DNA of 64,000 nucleotides from NCBI GenBank assembly GCA_026874595.1, contig CM049306.1, forward strand, positions 79,138,142 through 79,202,141. Direction: 5' to 3'. The notes under the pieces are model-generated. The model ran no database searches. It saw nothing but the letters and a program-made list of their open reading frames with translations, and had not been told where the DNA came from. The position numbers and the translations under genes are program-made. The stretch is from Sipunculus nudus. Lineage: Eukaryota; Annelida; Sipuncula; Golfingiida; Sipunculidae. Positions within the stretch are counted from its first letter, which is position 1; every line of letters starts with the position of its first letter. Positions 40,745-49,161 of the stretch are shown one piece after another.

Positions 40745-43700
40745 TCGAATACCTCTTTTCGAAAGTACCTACCATTTTTCATATTATTGTGAGTGCGCCT
40801 ATGGATGGTTCCCTTGTACCCTGGCCTGAATAGCTCTATAAACATTGTATTTTAATATAAATTGTCAAGGAAGTTTTGGTAAGGTAATGTATGCTTGTTA
40901 CTGAAATGTGTTTAATGTAATGCATGTGATTTGTACTCCAATGTGTATTGATTTATAATATAAATAAATAACCGCTATCCACAACAGGGCTATTCCGAAG
41001 ACGACAAGGTGCTTGTTACCCAGTCACCCATCGAGAACACCGTGGTTGATTTTTGGCGTTTGGTCTATGACTGCGAGTGCGGTGTCATCCTGGCCCTTAA
41101 TGAAACTGATATTGACGTATGTTAATATATATATTTTTTAACTCTTTGAATAACGCTCGAACTAAGTATGTACTATTCTCGACAAAATATCATAACTGTT
41201 TACCAGTAATTATTATATCAACAGGAATTTTCCACATAGCATTCTGCACATGAGCCATGATACAGGTTGCAAGCTACGAAGATAATAGGATCATTTCCTG
41301 CAGGGTACAAGTCAATGGATTAAACTAGAAGGGGATAACCTGTGCCTTTGCATGTGGTTGTAATTACAAAAACGTAATGCATTAAAGTATGGTTATAAGC
41401 TATAGTGCAACTTCCTTTCATCGTTCCTTTCACCGAGAAAAATAAAATCGTTATATTCTTCCAGATCGAGAAATTGAAAACTTAAAGAGGAACAACATAT
41501 TCTAACATGTTATTATAAGTATATGACTCCATTTACCAGTTTAGTATTTCTTCAATGGCAATTCGTTAAACCCCGTTTAAAGTATCAGGAAGAAAAACGA
41601 TATTGATGTCCTTTGAGATAGTAATAGAACTTGGCAATGGAAAAAATGCAAAAGTTTGGGATTCTAAACTTCATTTATAAAACATGTCTTTAAGGTAAGA
41701 ACTCTTATATCTCTTTGGCTGAGAATACACTGTGACAATGACAGAAAACAAAGGTGTTTGTTGTAGGATTACCCAGGTTATTTGCCAGAGGAGGAGCAGG
41801 TTTATGGCTGTTTTGAGGTGACCCCCCTTTCATGTGAAAAGACCGGGAATTACATCAAAAGGAAACTAATGCTAAAAAGAAAGGCAAGTTTTAAGACTGT
41901 GCGTTAGTTCTTTTATAATAATGTTGCTTATGGGTTGTTGAATAACCTTTTTTGTTATGTTCATTGTAAGATATTTTAACTTACCACCAGACTTTGCTGG
42001 TCTGAATGTGATTAGTAATTCAACATTGTCGTCTAATTAAAGCAGGGAACTGGTTTTGGTAAATGAAAATATTGCACTGTTACTCAATCCCTTTTCCGTT
42101 AAATAATTTTAGAATCGCAAGAACTGGTGGCTTTCAGTGTGTATGATATCCCTTGAGGGATTATTATGACAAGATCTCAAACAACAAGAATCAACTCTTG
42201 CCAAGTACAGGATCATATGACGTATCCATAGATGAACACTAGATATTTTTTTGGGGGGGGGGGGGACCTCGTAGTCAGGGCGACAAGGGTATTCCATATT
42301 ATGAATATCAAGGAAATGAATAATAAAGAAAACGTTTTCACTTTGCTTGGCCATATGATATTCTATACTTTATTCAGGGATACGATGTTAGTAGACTTTA
42401 ATTCTGATGTCAGAGATGATGCTTGATAGGGAACCATACAGAAAAATTGACCATAAAAATTTATTTCCTCTTTGCGTAATTCAGTGAATAGACGAAGCAG
42501 ACAATTAAAAATAAAGATAAAAATAAAACCTCCATGATGAGAATAAATACGATATCCCTGTAAAATATAGTGTATACTATTTGGAAGTCTAAACGTTTAC
42601 GTGTGGGCAAACTAACTTTCTTTAATTAATTTTATTAAGGAGGAAGAGTTGGTTGTGTATCACATCAGGCCCCAAACAATGCCAACACCACAGGAACTGC
42701 CGGAAATCCCCACCATGTTGTCTGTGCTGGAAGAGATCAACAACCTAAAGAGGGACGCGGACGAAAACGGCTTGTTGATCCACTGCCAGTGAGTAGAAGA
42801 AGATATTTATAACCACAATGTTTTAAGAATAGAGCAAATATCAGTAACTATACACTAAATTATGCAGATTGCTAAGATGTTCATTGAAAATGGAGTACAT
42901 GTTTCGGGGAGACGTAGACACAATCAGAAGGGACTCATCTCTGCACAAATGCATCAACATACCTCTGCAACCATGAAATTCCATCTACCCTTGGTCAGAA
43001 TTCAAAACCCATAGTTTTATAAGAGTGTTCATTAAAATTGAAATGACTGCTCTTACACACATTTCAATAAGTACAATTATAGTACTTATTTTAGGATCCT
43101 CGCCCAAGTGCCTGACTGGGTCACAGAAACCAGAACCGCTCTGTTCCTGTTTTTACCGCATCGAACATCCGAATACCATACGATATATCATAAATGTTTC
43201 TTTAATTTAACTTTCATCTTACCTGTTAGTCCTGTATATCATGTAACCATATGTTGCATGTTGCTGTCTTGATTTGTTTCTTGTGAACACTACACATTAC
43301 ATCTATAGAAACTGTTACTCAGATCCCCTAATGACTGCAAAAGGCGTTGAGTATTATATTCGCAAATGTTAACTTAACATACACTATTATTGCATGCAAA
43401 ATATAACATCCTATTTTTACAACTGGTCGGAGACATTTTCCAGTATTATTTACCCTCCCTCCCACTGTGCTAACAAAAAAAACTGACTCCGTTGAACCTA
43501 AATTTCTTGTTGGAAGTAAACATTTTTCGATCATTTCAGACAAGGCGTTGAGTTTTCGGGGTTGTTCTGTGTCCTCGGCATCGTTATTGAAAAGATCAAC
43601 CACGAGCAGGAGGTGGGAGTTTTCCACGCTGTCAAACAAGCCAGGCTCAGCAGACCAGAGTTCATCACCTCAATGGTAGGTTGTTGTATATTTACAAATA

Positions 43701-44010
43701 ACATATACACAACACTATGTACATTCATATGTATTTGTTACAACATTTGTACAAGTAAACTCGTTTCTCCCATGTATCACACATCTTGTCAAAATATAGC
43801 ACACACAATGCAAAAAAAAAACACACGAATAGCCTCTTAGGTAAAAGTAATGATATACAAATAGTTATCAGTGTTATTATATATATAATTATATATATAA
43901 CGATTTTTTTACAGGACCAGTACAAGTGGCTTCATCAGGCAGCGGGCGCCTACATCGAGACATTGACAACATATGCAAATTTTCAAACGCCTGAGTCCCC
44001 TGTAAAATAA
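9315..44010 (+). CDS. MEGF/EGF-repeat receptor-type tyrosine phosphatase with F5/8C-like domain (35 coding exons)
   Basis: Predicted single-pass receptor of 1527 aa. Exons: 9315-9393, 11320-11406, 11515-11619, 13364-13462, 16251-16352, 16572-16673, 17803-17904, 18769-18870, 20036-20137, 21056-21157, 22650-22751, 23253-23477, 25375-25602, 25904-26119, 26312-26446, 30386-30694, 30990-31214, 33747-33965, 34306-34414, 34641-34693, 35011-35165, 35364-35451, 35780-35847, 36143-36179, 36588-36685, 36842-36967, 37559-37707, 38425-38560, 39139-39264, 39858-40028, 40988-41116, 41767-41883, 42640-42788, 43540-43675, 43915-44010. All junctions are AG-acceptor with GT donor except GC donors after exons 3 and 32. 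Phases agree throughout and the total is 4584 nt. Order: signal peptide (about 1-24), EGF array (27-436), F5/8C/fucolectin-like domain (about 437-584), further EGF modules (585-880), TM (about 891-914), PTP D1 (about 950-1262), PTP D2 (about 1263-1515). Role (inference): extracellular ligand binding linked to dephosphorylation of phosphotyrosine at the cytoplasmic face. Non-coding first exons and isoforms cannot be seen. Confidence 0.9.
9545..11234 (+). mobile_element. Tc1/mariner-like DNA transposon relic in intron 1
   Basis: The inverted ends are CGGGTGATTCGGAAAAAA at 9551 and, reverse-complemented from 11229, CCGGTGATTCATAAAAAA, embedded in TA-rich target DNA. Inside, 10557-10900 encodes a degenerate helix-turn-helix transposase start: [20 protein letters not shown], a GKPG...RRTKITLKR stretch and, after a frame break, [19 protein letters not shown]. 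This layout (linker, then a homeo-like helix-turn-helix) is that of mariner/IS630-type transposases. The catalytic DDE region is missing, so the copy is dead. Confidence 0.65.
9844..10547. mobile_element. MITE with about 65-bp terminal inverted repeats, nested in the mariner-like element
   Basis: The left arm TTATAAGGTTGTTAGTCTTT (continuing through cataattatcaaggaataa, ttaggtagcctaatatt) is repeated inverted at 10484-10547 with only a few differences. The 704-bp unit interrupts the mariner-like element. No transposase is recognisable inside; the open frames at 10036-10312 are without domains. Confidence 0.75.
11320..16352 (+). CDS. Exons 2-5: EGF/MEGF-like modules (four single-module exons)
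   Basis: Exons 11320-11406, 11515-11619, 13364-13462 and 16251-16352 are all phase 1-1 (29-35 codons). Each encodes one compact cysteine-rich module, for example [19 protein letters not shown] in exon 4 and [19 protein letters not shown] in exon 5, ending Cys-x-x-Gly with the Gly split by the intron. The C-x5-G-x2-C-x3-C-x3-C spacing is that of MEGF10/SCARF-type EGF-like repeats. Exon 2 is slightly divergent ([20 protein letters not shown]). Exon 3 uses a GC donor (AAAG|gcaagt at 11620), supported by the conserved CxxG end. Confidence 0.85.
12880..13110. repeat. Duplicated intronic segment, copy A (partner 15190-15420)
   Basis: The stretch with gttgttagttagcaaaatga, ...atcaagc..., gatgagatacaaaggggttt is matched at about 15190-15420 (gttgttggttagagaaatga, gatgagatacaaggggattt), 2.3 kb downstream. 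It indicates an older segmental duplication around exons 4 and 5. Confidence 0.65.
15190..15420. repeat. Duplicated intronic segment, copy B (partner 12880-13110)
   Basis: See the partner entry. The shared landmarks occur in the same order and at similar spacing, with roughly three quarters of bases agreeing by eye. Confidence 0.65.
16572..22751 (+). CDS. Exons 6-11: six EGF modules in three A-B pairs
   Basis: Exons 16572-16673, 17803-17904, 18769-18870, 20036-20137, 21056-21157 and 22650-22751 are each exactly 102 nt, phase 1-1. Type A (exons 6, 8, 10) reads [20 protein letters not shown] or close variants, then GNR.CHR.TGRC.EG. Type B (7, 9, 11) reads [20 protein letters not shown] or close variants, then [15 protein letters not shown]. 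The A and B copies are very similar to each other within type, except exon 11, which has drifted ([20 protein letters not shown]). The alternation follows directly from the tandem duplication. Confidence 0.9.
21819..21990 (+). mobile_element. Fragment of a pogo/Tc1-like transposon end in intron 10
   Basis: The sequence tatatagtgaaacctgtgta, with AAAATGACC, then ACTGGCCAGATGCTGTCTTA and AGGTGGTCTCAATAGACAGG, follows the pattern of transposon ends described for many invertebrate pogo-like families. No matching right end was found. Confidence 0.4.
22818..22862 (+). repeat. (GATA)n microsatellite
   Basis: Interrupted GATA/GACA/GGTA repeats in intron 11, about 100 bp after exon 11. Confidence 0.9.
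23043..23140 (+). pseudogene. Dead EGF exon (relic of a type-B module)
   Basis: The 3' two thirds still read [20 protein letters not shown] then YCISG, followed by gtacga, matching exon 11 (CAD-GxKCNRTSGxC) and ending with a plausible donor. The 5' part lacks a GGTTGC start at a proper acceptor, and the interval between the first two conserved TGC codons is 5 nt shorter than in exon 11, which breaks the frame. Exon 11 joins exon 12 in phase without it. Confidence 0.75.
23253..23477 (+). CDS. Exon 12: double EGF-like module
   Basis: A 75-codon exon, phase 1-1, starting [20 protein letters not shown] and continuing [33 protein letters not shown]. Unlike the upstream one-module exons it carries two modules in one exon, with the more typical EGF ending CSCRDGYYG. 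Confidence 0.9.
23600..23975 (+). repeat. Two-copy degenerate tandem repeat in intron 12
   Basis: gaagtactgcatattctttc at 23618 recurs as gaggtactgcatattctgtc at 23850, each followed by a tttgatac/ttcgatac and a caagtt block, so the period is about 232 bp. Only two imperfect copies are visible. Confidence 0.5.
24713..25036 (+). other. Unassigned 107-codon open frame in intron 12
   Basis: An uninterrupted frame begins [20 protein letters not shown] and ends [13 protein letters not shown]. Its composition looks protein-like rather than low-complexity (charged, few rare runs). It has no acceptor or donor that fits phase 1 of the host gene, so it is unlikely to be a receptor exon. It may be part of an old transposon. 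I do not recognise a family. Confidence 0.3.
25375..26119 (+). CDS. Exons 13-14: F5/8-type-C / fucolectin-like (galactose-binding fold) domain
   Basis: Exons 25375-25602 and 25904-26119 (phase 1-1) together give about 148 residues. Exon 13 opens [16 protein letters not shown], the usual 'NLA.GKPA.QSST' start of F5/8C and fucolectin (FTP) domains, continues with [20 protein letters not shown] (family: WWxVDLG..Y.V..V.I), and exon 14 has [20 protein letters not shown] and a terminal [11 protein letters not shown] (family: L.LCEVEV). This fold binds glycans or lipids in relatives; the ligand here is unknown. The expected AVDGN segment is weakened to AVMGNTNC. The acceptor of exon 14 lies directly after (TA)n. 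Confidence 0.85.
25855..25897 (+). repeat. (AT)n microsatellite abutting a splice acceptor
   Basis: An alternating AT tract ends six bases before exon 14 (acceptor ctacag), so it occupies the place of the polypyrimidine tract. Confidence 0.9.
26312..33965 (+). CDS. Exons 15-18: membrane-proximal EGF/laminin-EGF-like modules
   Basis: Exons 26312-26446, 30386-30694, 30990-31214 and 33747-33965, all phase 1-1, have 45, 103, 75 and 73 codons. Exon 15 reads [17 protein letters not shown]...[10 protein letters not shown]. Exon 16 packs several modules ([54 protein letters not shown]). Exon 17 has [20 protein letters not shown] and [20 protein letters not shown]. Exon 18 has [19 protein letters not shown] and [18 protein letters not shown]. 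The repeated CxxCxxGxxGxxC spacing is that of MEGF/laminin-type EGF modules. N-glycosylation sequons occur (for example NCT, NVS, NKT, NCS). Confidence 0.9.
26579..30066 (+). mobile_element. 3.5-kb repetitive element with internal tandem arrays in intron 15
   Basis: The left end AGCTCAGCTGACTGAAAGTC, with ATCTGAGCTATAG and a CCGTC/CCGTCTGT run, and the right end CCCAGTCAGCTGAGCGTCAT with GGGTCACTTGTTT form short inverted termini (GCTCAGCTGAC/GTCAGCTGAGC) of a kind often seen in mollusc repeats. Inside are about seven copies of a 320-350-bp unit marked by TCTCTGTTACCCATATCCTT (26755, 27104, 27430, 27745, 28090, 28430, 28760), then about three copies of a 280-290-bp unit marked by GCTCATATCTCGGGAACCGT (28947, 29222, degenerate 29510). 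No transposase is visible. Confidence 0.7.
29179..29192. repeat. 14-bp perfect palindrome AGGTGGCGCCACCT (also at 29466-29479)
   Basis: The core GGTGGCGCCACC occurs once per repeat unit, for example at 26915-26926 and again near 27253 and 27593, and in decayed form (ggtggtgccacc, ggtggcaccacc, ggtggagccacc) near 27912, 28250, 28921 and 29036. It is the best conserved point of both internal unit types. Confidence 0.8.
31215..33746. other. Intron 17, with GC-richer inserted DNA
   Basis: Between 31640 and 33480 the composition is clearly richer in GC than other introns. A TTAA-flanked element fills 32554-33190. The flanks (31640-32550 and 33195-33480) look alike in base use and may be one inserted sequence of unknown type cut by that element; a minus-strand frame at 31626-31907 is Ser/Thr/Pro-rich without a known domain. 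Confidence 0.5.
32554..33190. mobile_element. 637-bp MITE with TTAA target duplication
   Basis: The left end GCTGCGTGTCCAC is the exact inverse of the right end GTGGACACGCAGC, and TTAA flanks both sides (32550-32553 and 33191-33194). TTAA duplication is the hallmark of piggyBac-type transposition. The interior is built from sub-repeats (tgcggta.ggatacgga, ttttaaatcgcgcata, gtgcggcgtgcggaaacg) in both orientations, giving a strong fold-back. A second GCTGCGTGTCCAC copy sits just outside the left end at 32536-32548. Confidence 0.8.
34306..34693 (+). CDS. Exons 19-20: transmembrane helix and juxtamembrane segment
   Basis: Exon 19 (34306-34414) enters in phase 1 and leaves in phase 2. It encodes [10 protein letters not shown], then about 24 hydrophobic residues beginning [20 protein letters not shown] and ending IVWF. 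Exon 20 (34641-34693) continues with the basic stop-transfer segment [17 protein letters not shown]. Positive residues on the C-terminal side put the phosphatase domains in the cytoplasm. Confidence 0.92.
35011..39264 (+). CDS. Exons 21-29: PTP domain D1, predicted catalytically active
   Basis: Exons 35011-35165, 35364-35451, 35780-35847, 36143-36179, 36588-36685, 36842-36967, 37559-37707, 38425-38560 and 39139-39264. The visible PTP motifs in order are: wedge/N-terminal [20 protein letters not shown]; phosphotyrosine loop KNRF (1007-1010) with [46 protein letters not shown] with the general acid D1142; the P-loop [10 protein letters not shown] with nucleophile C1174 and R1180; and the Q-loop region [19 protein letters not shown]. 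The usual KNRY tyrosine is Phe. In the family this domain hydrolyses phosphotyrosine in proteins. The exon 29 acceptor (atttaaaag|AGT) is weak but is fixed by the frame and by the SQY spacing. Confidence 0.93.
37838..38179. mobile_element. About 342-bp inverted-repeat element in intron 27
   Basis: Termini CCAGTAGGCA (37838-37847) and TGCCTACTGG (38170-38179) are exact inverses. The interior is made of short mutually inverted blocks such as attgattcaatgttgaaa, tcaacattgaatcatc and caacattgat. It therefore can fold back over most of its length. No clear target-site duplication is visible. Confidence 0.7.
39858..44010 (+). CDS. Exons 30-35: PTP domain D2, predicted pseudophosphatase, and C-terminus
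   Basis: Exons 39858-40028, 40988-41116, 41767-41883, 42640-42788, 43540-43675 and 43915-44010 (stop TAA). D2 landmarks are [40 protein letters not shown] and GVILALNE, and the C-terminal [20 protein letters not shown] then [10 protein letters not shown]. The signature loop reads [13 protein letters not shown]: Cys 1450 is kept but the arginine of CX5R is Phe 1456. The WPD position reads RPQ (about 1411-1413), and the KNRY loop is absent. Catalysis is therefore unlikely; in two-domain receptors D2 usually regulates or stabilises D1. Exon 32 uses a GC donor (AAAG|gcaagt at 41884), required by the frame. Confidence 0.92.
40687..40741 (+). repeat. (TG)n/(TA)n microsatellite in intron 30
   Basis: A short tgtgtgtg run leads into imperfect (TA)n, about 250 bp before exon 31. 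A poly-T/TTTTG tract at 40588-40628 precedes it. Confidence 0.85.
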
Positions 44011-44479
44011 TTTATATGAGGATTCTTGTTCATTGCTCAAAAAGGTTAAGCATCTTTCACATTTACTCAGAATTAAAGATTATGTATATATATTTACATC
44101 ATGTCATAGAATGGTCATATATTACATACACGCAATTTTTTAACTTAACTTTTGTCATTTTATGTCACTGATAACAGGTTTATTTTGTGAAAGAAATGTC
44201 ATCCTGATAATTTCATATCTTGATTTTTTATACATATTCAGCAGTAGAATACGACATGTTTTACACAGTTGAAATTATTTTTTGATATCCCACACAATAC
44301 CTCTTAATATTACAATAATTTTTAATGACCAACTTCCTTTGAATTCAATCACCGTGCCGTTTTGTGATTTCCAAAATTATTTCGTAAAAACCCAACGAAA
44401 GTGTGCTAAGCCAGTCTGTGGTGACTGCGTCATTAAATGTTATTTAATGTTCAACATTCGATCATTTATACAAAATAAA
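44011..44479 (+). terminator. Probable 3' UTR with candidate polyadenylation signals
   Basis: After the stop codon at 44008-44010 the sequence is AT-rich and intron-like in composition. A variant signal ATTAAA is near 44072 and AATAAA is at 44474-44479. Which is used cannot be told from sequence alone. Confidence 0.4.
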
Positions 44480-44910
44480 ATCAAATAATAACAAAAATCA
44501 TTATTAATTATGTTTTCCAAAATTATATCTTTGGTTTGTCATTCAGTGTTATGGGTAGATCGGTATTAAAGGTAAAGATATTCAGTTTGGCATATTTACG
44601 ATATTTTGTAACTCAACATTATCTGAATTGTTTGAATCTATTGTTTGAATGGGAATATACACTGAGTTATGATAGTTATCAAACTGAAAGACCGGTGTAC
44701 AACTGAAATGTATATGTTATGCCTTATATTTCGGCAAGGGCAGTTAGCTTGATATATTTTACTCGAGTGCCTGTTTTTATATACTGGTCACATTGATACG
44801 TAATACCCTGTATCACTAGACAACATATGGCTGGTAAGCTGGTACACTTTGTATGATGAAATTCATTTTTAAAGTCTATGGGAGGAAAAAGACATGCTCA
44901 TCTTTTATTA

Positions 44911-45325
44911 TCTCCGCCAAGCGGCGGGGCTGTATTTTTTTTTTTTTTTTTTTTTTGGTGTTGGTTTGTCTGTGTATTTGGCTGTTAGCAACATCACTCA
45001 AAAAGTTATTAACGTATTTTGATGAAATTTTCAGGATAGCTCGACAATGATACAAGGAAACATTGATTAAATGTTGTGGTTATGGGGTTTTATAGCATAT
45101 TCGGATACACGGCGGCGTAGCATGTGGCGATATGACCATCTTTGGAGTGCGTGTCGTGACGTAACACGTGACGTCATTGGGGACGTTTCCCTGAAAGGTG
45201 TCAGTAAATCAACGTACAGCATGGCAGCCATTTTTATAAGGACAAATTTTGCATTTCTGACAATACCATATGGGGGATATGGGCTGCCTTAGCGGAGGTC
45301 AGTGCTCTCTGAGCACATTTCTAGT
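44911..45325. mobile_element. Dispersed repeat with CTCCGCC.../...GCGGAGGT ends
   Basis: The left end TATCTCCGCCAAGCGGCGGG and right end CCTTAGCGGAGGTCAGTGCT, with CTCTGAGCACATTTCTAGT, carry short inverted ends (CTCCGCCAAG against CTTAGCGGAG). Inside are a T-run and the blocks GTTTGTCTGTGTATTTGGCT, TCAAAAAGTTATTAACG and ATTTTGATGAAATTTTCAGG, a layout I know from many mollusc and other marine invertebrate repeats. There is no coding capacity. Confidence 0.65.
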
Positions 45326-48300
45326 ATTTGATATGTAAGCATGTCAAGATGGGGGTTTGTTAATAGGGGTTTTAATGCTATGGTAACTACTGCAAATAAT
45401 GGTTGCAGAAAAACCATACAAGAAAATAAAAGCTTTGCATGTAGAAGTCTTTATAATGTATTAGATAAAAGTGCATGATATCAGTAACAACAATTCAAGA
45501 TCTTTTTGTGCCCAAATGAGTGTGGCAGATGTAATTTCGATATTAATTCATATCGTTTCCAGTATTAAATGTTGCAAAACTGAGCCTTTTTTATTTTACT
45601 TCAAAATGGACGTGTGTGCGTCAGTACTAGTTGAAATTTATATACGGAGAGAACGTGATAAACATATTTTTTACACAGAGGTAAAAGATTCATCTTTTTT
45701 TTTATTTAAAATATATATATATACATTATAAATATAATATATATAAATATATATATACATTATTACCACGTTAATAAATACTAGATATGCACATCTACGC
45801 ATACTAGACAATTTCCTATATATATATATGCACAATATAAAGAGAGAGAGATGTATGAATAGTCATGCTGGTTCATTGTATATAGATGGAAACGGTATAT
45901 ATATATATATAGGTAAAGGGTAAGGAACGTCTTTCAGACTAACTTATTTAGGTGATAATCTAAAATGCATCTTAAAGGCGTCACTCTTACTTTCTACTAA
46001 CACTTCGACTACAGATTAACACGGCAATATACTATTATGTATAATAATACATTACAGAGGAATGAGGTCGTGTCGTGTCCTTAACTTGCGTCTTTGTTCA
46101 TTTTATGAGTATTTTTAGTAAATAACCAGCTGACTCATTCGTGAAATATATTTACCAATTTTTATGCACTTTCCCTTATATATTTTTTTAACTGCATTGC
46201 TTCATGACACGCTATACCCTCACTACAGTGGCGTTACGATTTATGGTCCCATATAATATTTTCATACATGAATGGCTCAGGCGGGCCATTCCGTCATTCC
46301 CAAATAGTGCAGCTCTACCCAGACATGAACATGCGTTCATAAAAAGCCGAGCCACCGAACTTCCTTGAATGTAGAGGAGAACCATTGCTTATGAGGATCT
46401 CCCTGATACAGACACCACTTAATCGTGGACGTTACTCAATTTCGGGTGTTCTACATCTCTGGTAAATAAAGGGCCCTTTTCGATGCGCGCAGAAACTCAC
46501 TGATATATCGCTCTAGTTTAAATTATATTAACCTTTTTTGCTCGGGTTTCTGCACGCGTTTCCGCGAGTATGTAAAATAAACATCAGGCGCAACCTCTGC
46601 ACATGGTCAAGATTTATTGAATAAATGACAGGCTTCTGCAATTGCTTGTTCACCCAACACTCTACTTCAGCGGCTTCGAGGAAACCATGCACTGTATACA
46701 AACATGGCGGTCCACATGGACCGGGACCACTCGGAAATGAATCTTATTTTTTTAACTGAAGGAATGCTGATATACGCCTGAACCTACACTTACGCAAATA
46801 AAAAAACAGCATATTACCCGTTGATTCGAAAATTCTATGCCCCATTGGACCAGTATGCTGTCGGATTTAAGGCCTTGAAAGCTGTATATAATTAGGTAAT
46901 AAGATAATCCGTCAATTCGTCCATCCATCACGCTCTTTCACCTTAAGAAACTATTGGGGTAATTCCTCAACTTTTATTACTATGTTGGAAATTGGGTCCT
47001 TTATTCTTTTACTCTAATTTTTATTAGTTTCCCTTGAAATGTAACTAATAAACATTCTCATAGCAAAAAAATAAGTTGATATGACGGGATGAAATGGACT
47101 ACAACATTCACAACTTTGCTCACACTTTGTAGATTGAGAGAAATATAAATGTCCGGTTAAAGTACCTAGTCGCATTACTTGAGGATCTGGGGCAAAATAT
47201 ATGATTGGTGAGCTAAAAGGAGGTGGTAATGATACAATGATATATATTTGTCGGTCATGAAAAAATAAAGAGACTGTAAAAGAAAAGAAATAAGATGGCA
47301 TCACCGGTATCTTCCATGATCAATAACACGCATATCAAAATTCAGAAAAACTCATTCCCCAATTTGGGAAAAAAAGTATGCTTTTTGTGGGAAATGTTAT
47401 TGAAAATGTACCAACTATGGTGAAATTTTATAACTGTTAGACATACTCTTGCAGATACCTATTGTCGCTACGGGTTTTAATAATCGATTACTGACATAGA
47501 CATACAATATTGTGGTGATTGTCATTTGCTAGTCAAATTAAGGAAGTTGTTGTCTTTGTATTTGTGTCGAACTAATGATATGTCGCCGGGGTCATGCCTG
47601 GCTTGGTTCCAATGCAGCCTGCTTTGCGCCACTCTTTCTGGGACGCCAATTTTAAAGCCCGTCCCTTAGTGGATATATATACATTGCATGTTTCCATTTC
47701 CATTTACAGGCCGAACACGAGTGTTAATGTGGCAAACTTTAGGTCCCAGTAATCAGAGAGCTCAAACGCGGAAAACTTTTAACATAGTCGGTCAACTGTG
47801 ACGATACGCATGACTGATCTATCTGTAAGAGCCGCCCCGAGGCGGTGAGGAAATAAAATATACGCCCGGCTTGATTACATTGCATCCAATACCTGAGACT
47901 CTTTAATTAATAGTCAGGCCATTATAACCTTAGCTGCACGCCGCTTTGTTCATTTTCTTATTATTGCATGTTCTGCTTCAGCCATATAACCATAATAAAT
48001 GACTATGCTGCCACCTACAGTCAGTATAACTGAAATGCTCTTCAATTTTAAAGATACTCATCAAGAGAACCCTGATTTCAAATTTAAAGTAATATATTGA
48101 TGGGTTATTCTACATGTGAACGGCCTGCAGATAAACTAATTTTACAATGAGATTTCTAACAGTAAACTGAGCCATGAAAACCCGTGCCCAAGGTAACATG
48201 TATCAAATCAGGTTCCATTTTCACATTTTACTCAAGAATCTTCGCTCTTATGGTGACAAATCTAACATACAGGGCAACGCAAACGATCACCAGGTTCTAT

Positions 48301-49153
48301 TTTTTTGTAGTTTACTCATGATTTTTTTATCTAACATTCGGAACAACGGCTATAATCACACGGGCTTATAAAGATCCTGTAACAATTTATCCATATATGA
48401 ATTTACAGAGAGATAGACGAAAGGAGAGATGGAGGGTTGAACACGAACCAGGAAGTAACTCCTTAAGTAAGGACTAGCTGCGAGACGTCATACACAGACG
48501 TTGCCTTTTTATCAAGATGTACTATTTCTTTAACGAGCGCGAAGATACGGAGTCCGCCCGGCTTTGTCCTTGTGCAGTGAGCCATCAATGTCAAACATTG
48601 TTAAGACGTATCCGTAACATCGCGCGAATGGTGGAACGTTGATAGTGCTGTCCTCGACTGGTTCCCGCCTGACTTGTCAGCTTGACCTTTATTTTTTTAC
48701 CTGATGTTGCTACAAACAATGGTTTCTTCCAATGCCGGGAGGTTTTAGATTCTTTGTGTGGACGGCCGGTGTTTATCATTGTTCATGCGCAACGAACAAA
48801 TGCATATGATACATGAAATGTGATATCTAGCTGTAAAAAAGCAACTTAATTAAAAGGACGGTAGACCCTGCGTTTGTTGGGACCTCCCTGATGAAGACAT
48901 CAATTAACTGTCAGTGGAATGTGCCGTTGTGGTATCCTTCCTTAAAAAAAAACTATGTTACTGAGAATGGAGCAGTGCGAAATTATGATGTCACATTTTC
49001 GAACATCTGCTCATCTACAGGCATCCACACACGTACAACGTCTATTTCTAAAACAGGTACACACAGGAAACAGTTTATGACTCGACCAGACATTCATTTC
49101 CCTACATAAAGTAAATGTGTTCACAACACTTCGTTTTTCACAGCATACAGTCT
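45326..49153. other. Intergenic DNA without a supported gene
   Basis: AT-rich with TA-rich blocks (45708-45770) and a short GA run near 45841. Islands of higher GC at 46220-46570, 47580-47870 and 48540-48780 could be old repeats. I see no domain-bearing frame. Confidence 0.5.
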
Positions 49154-49161
49154 GTGTGCTG

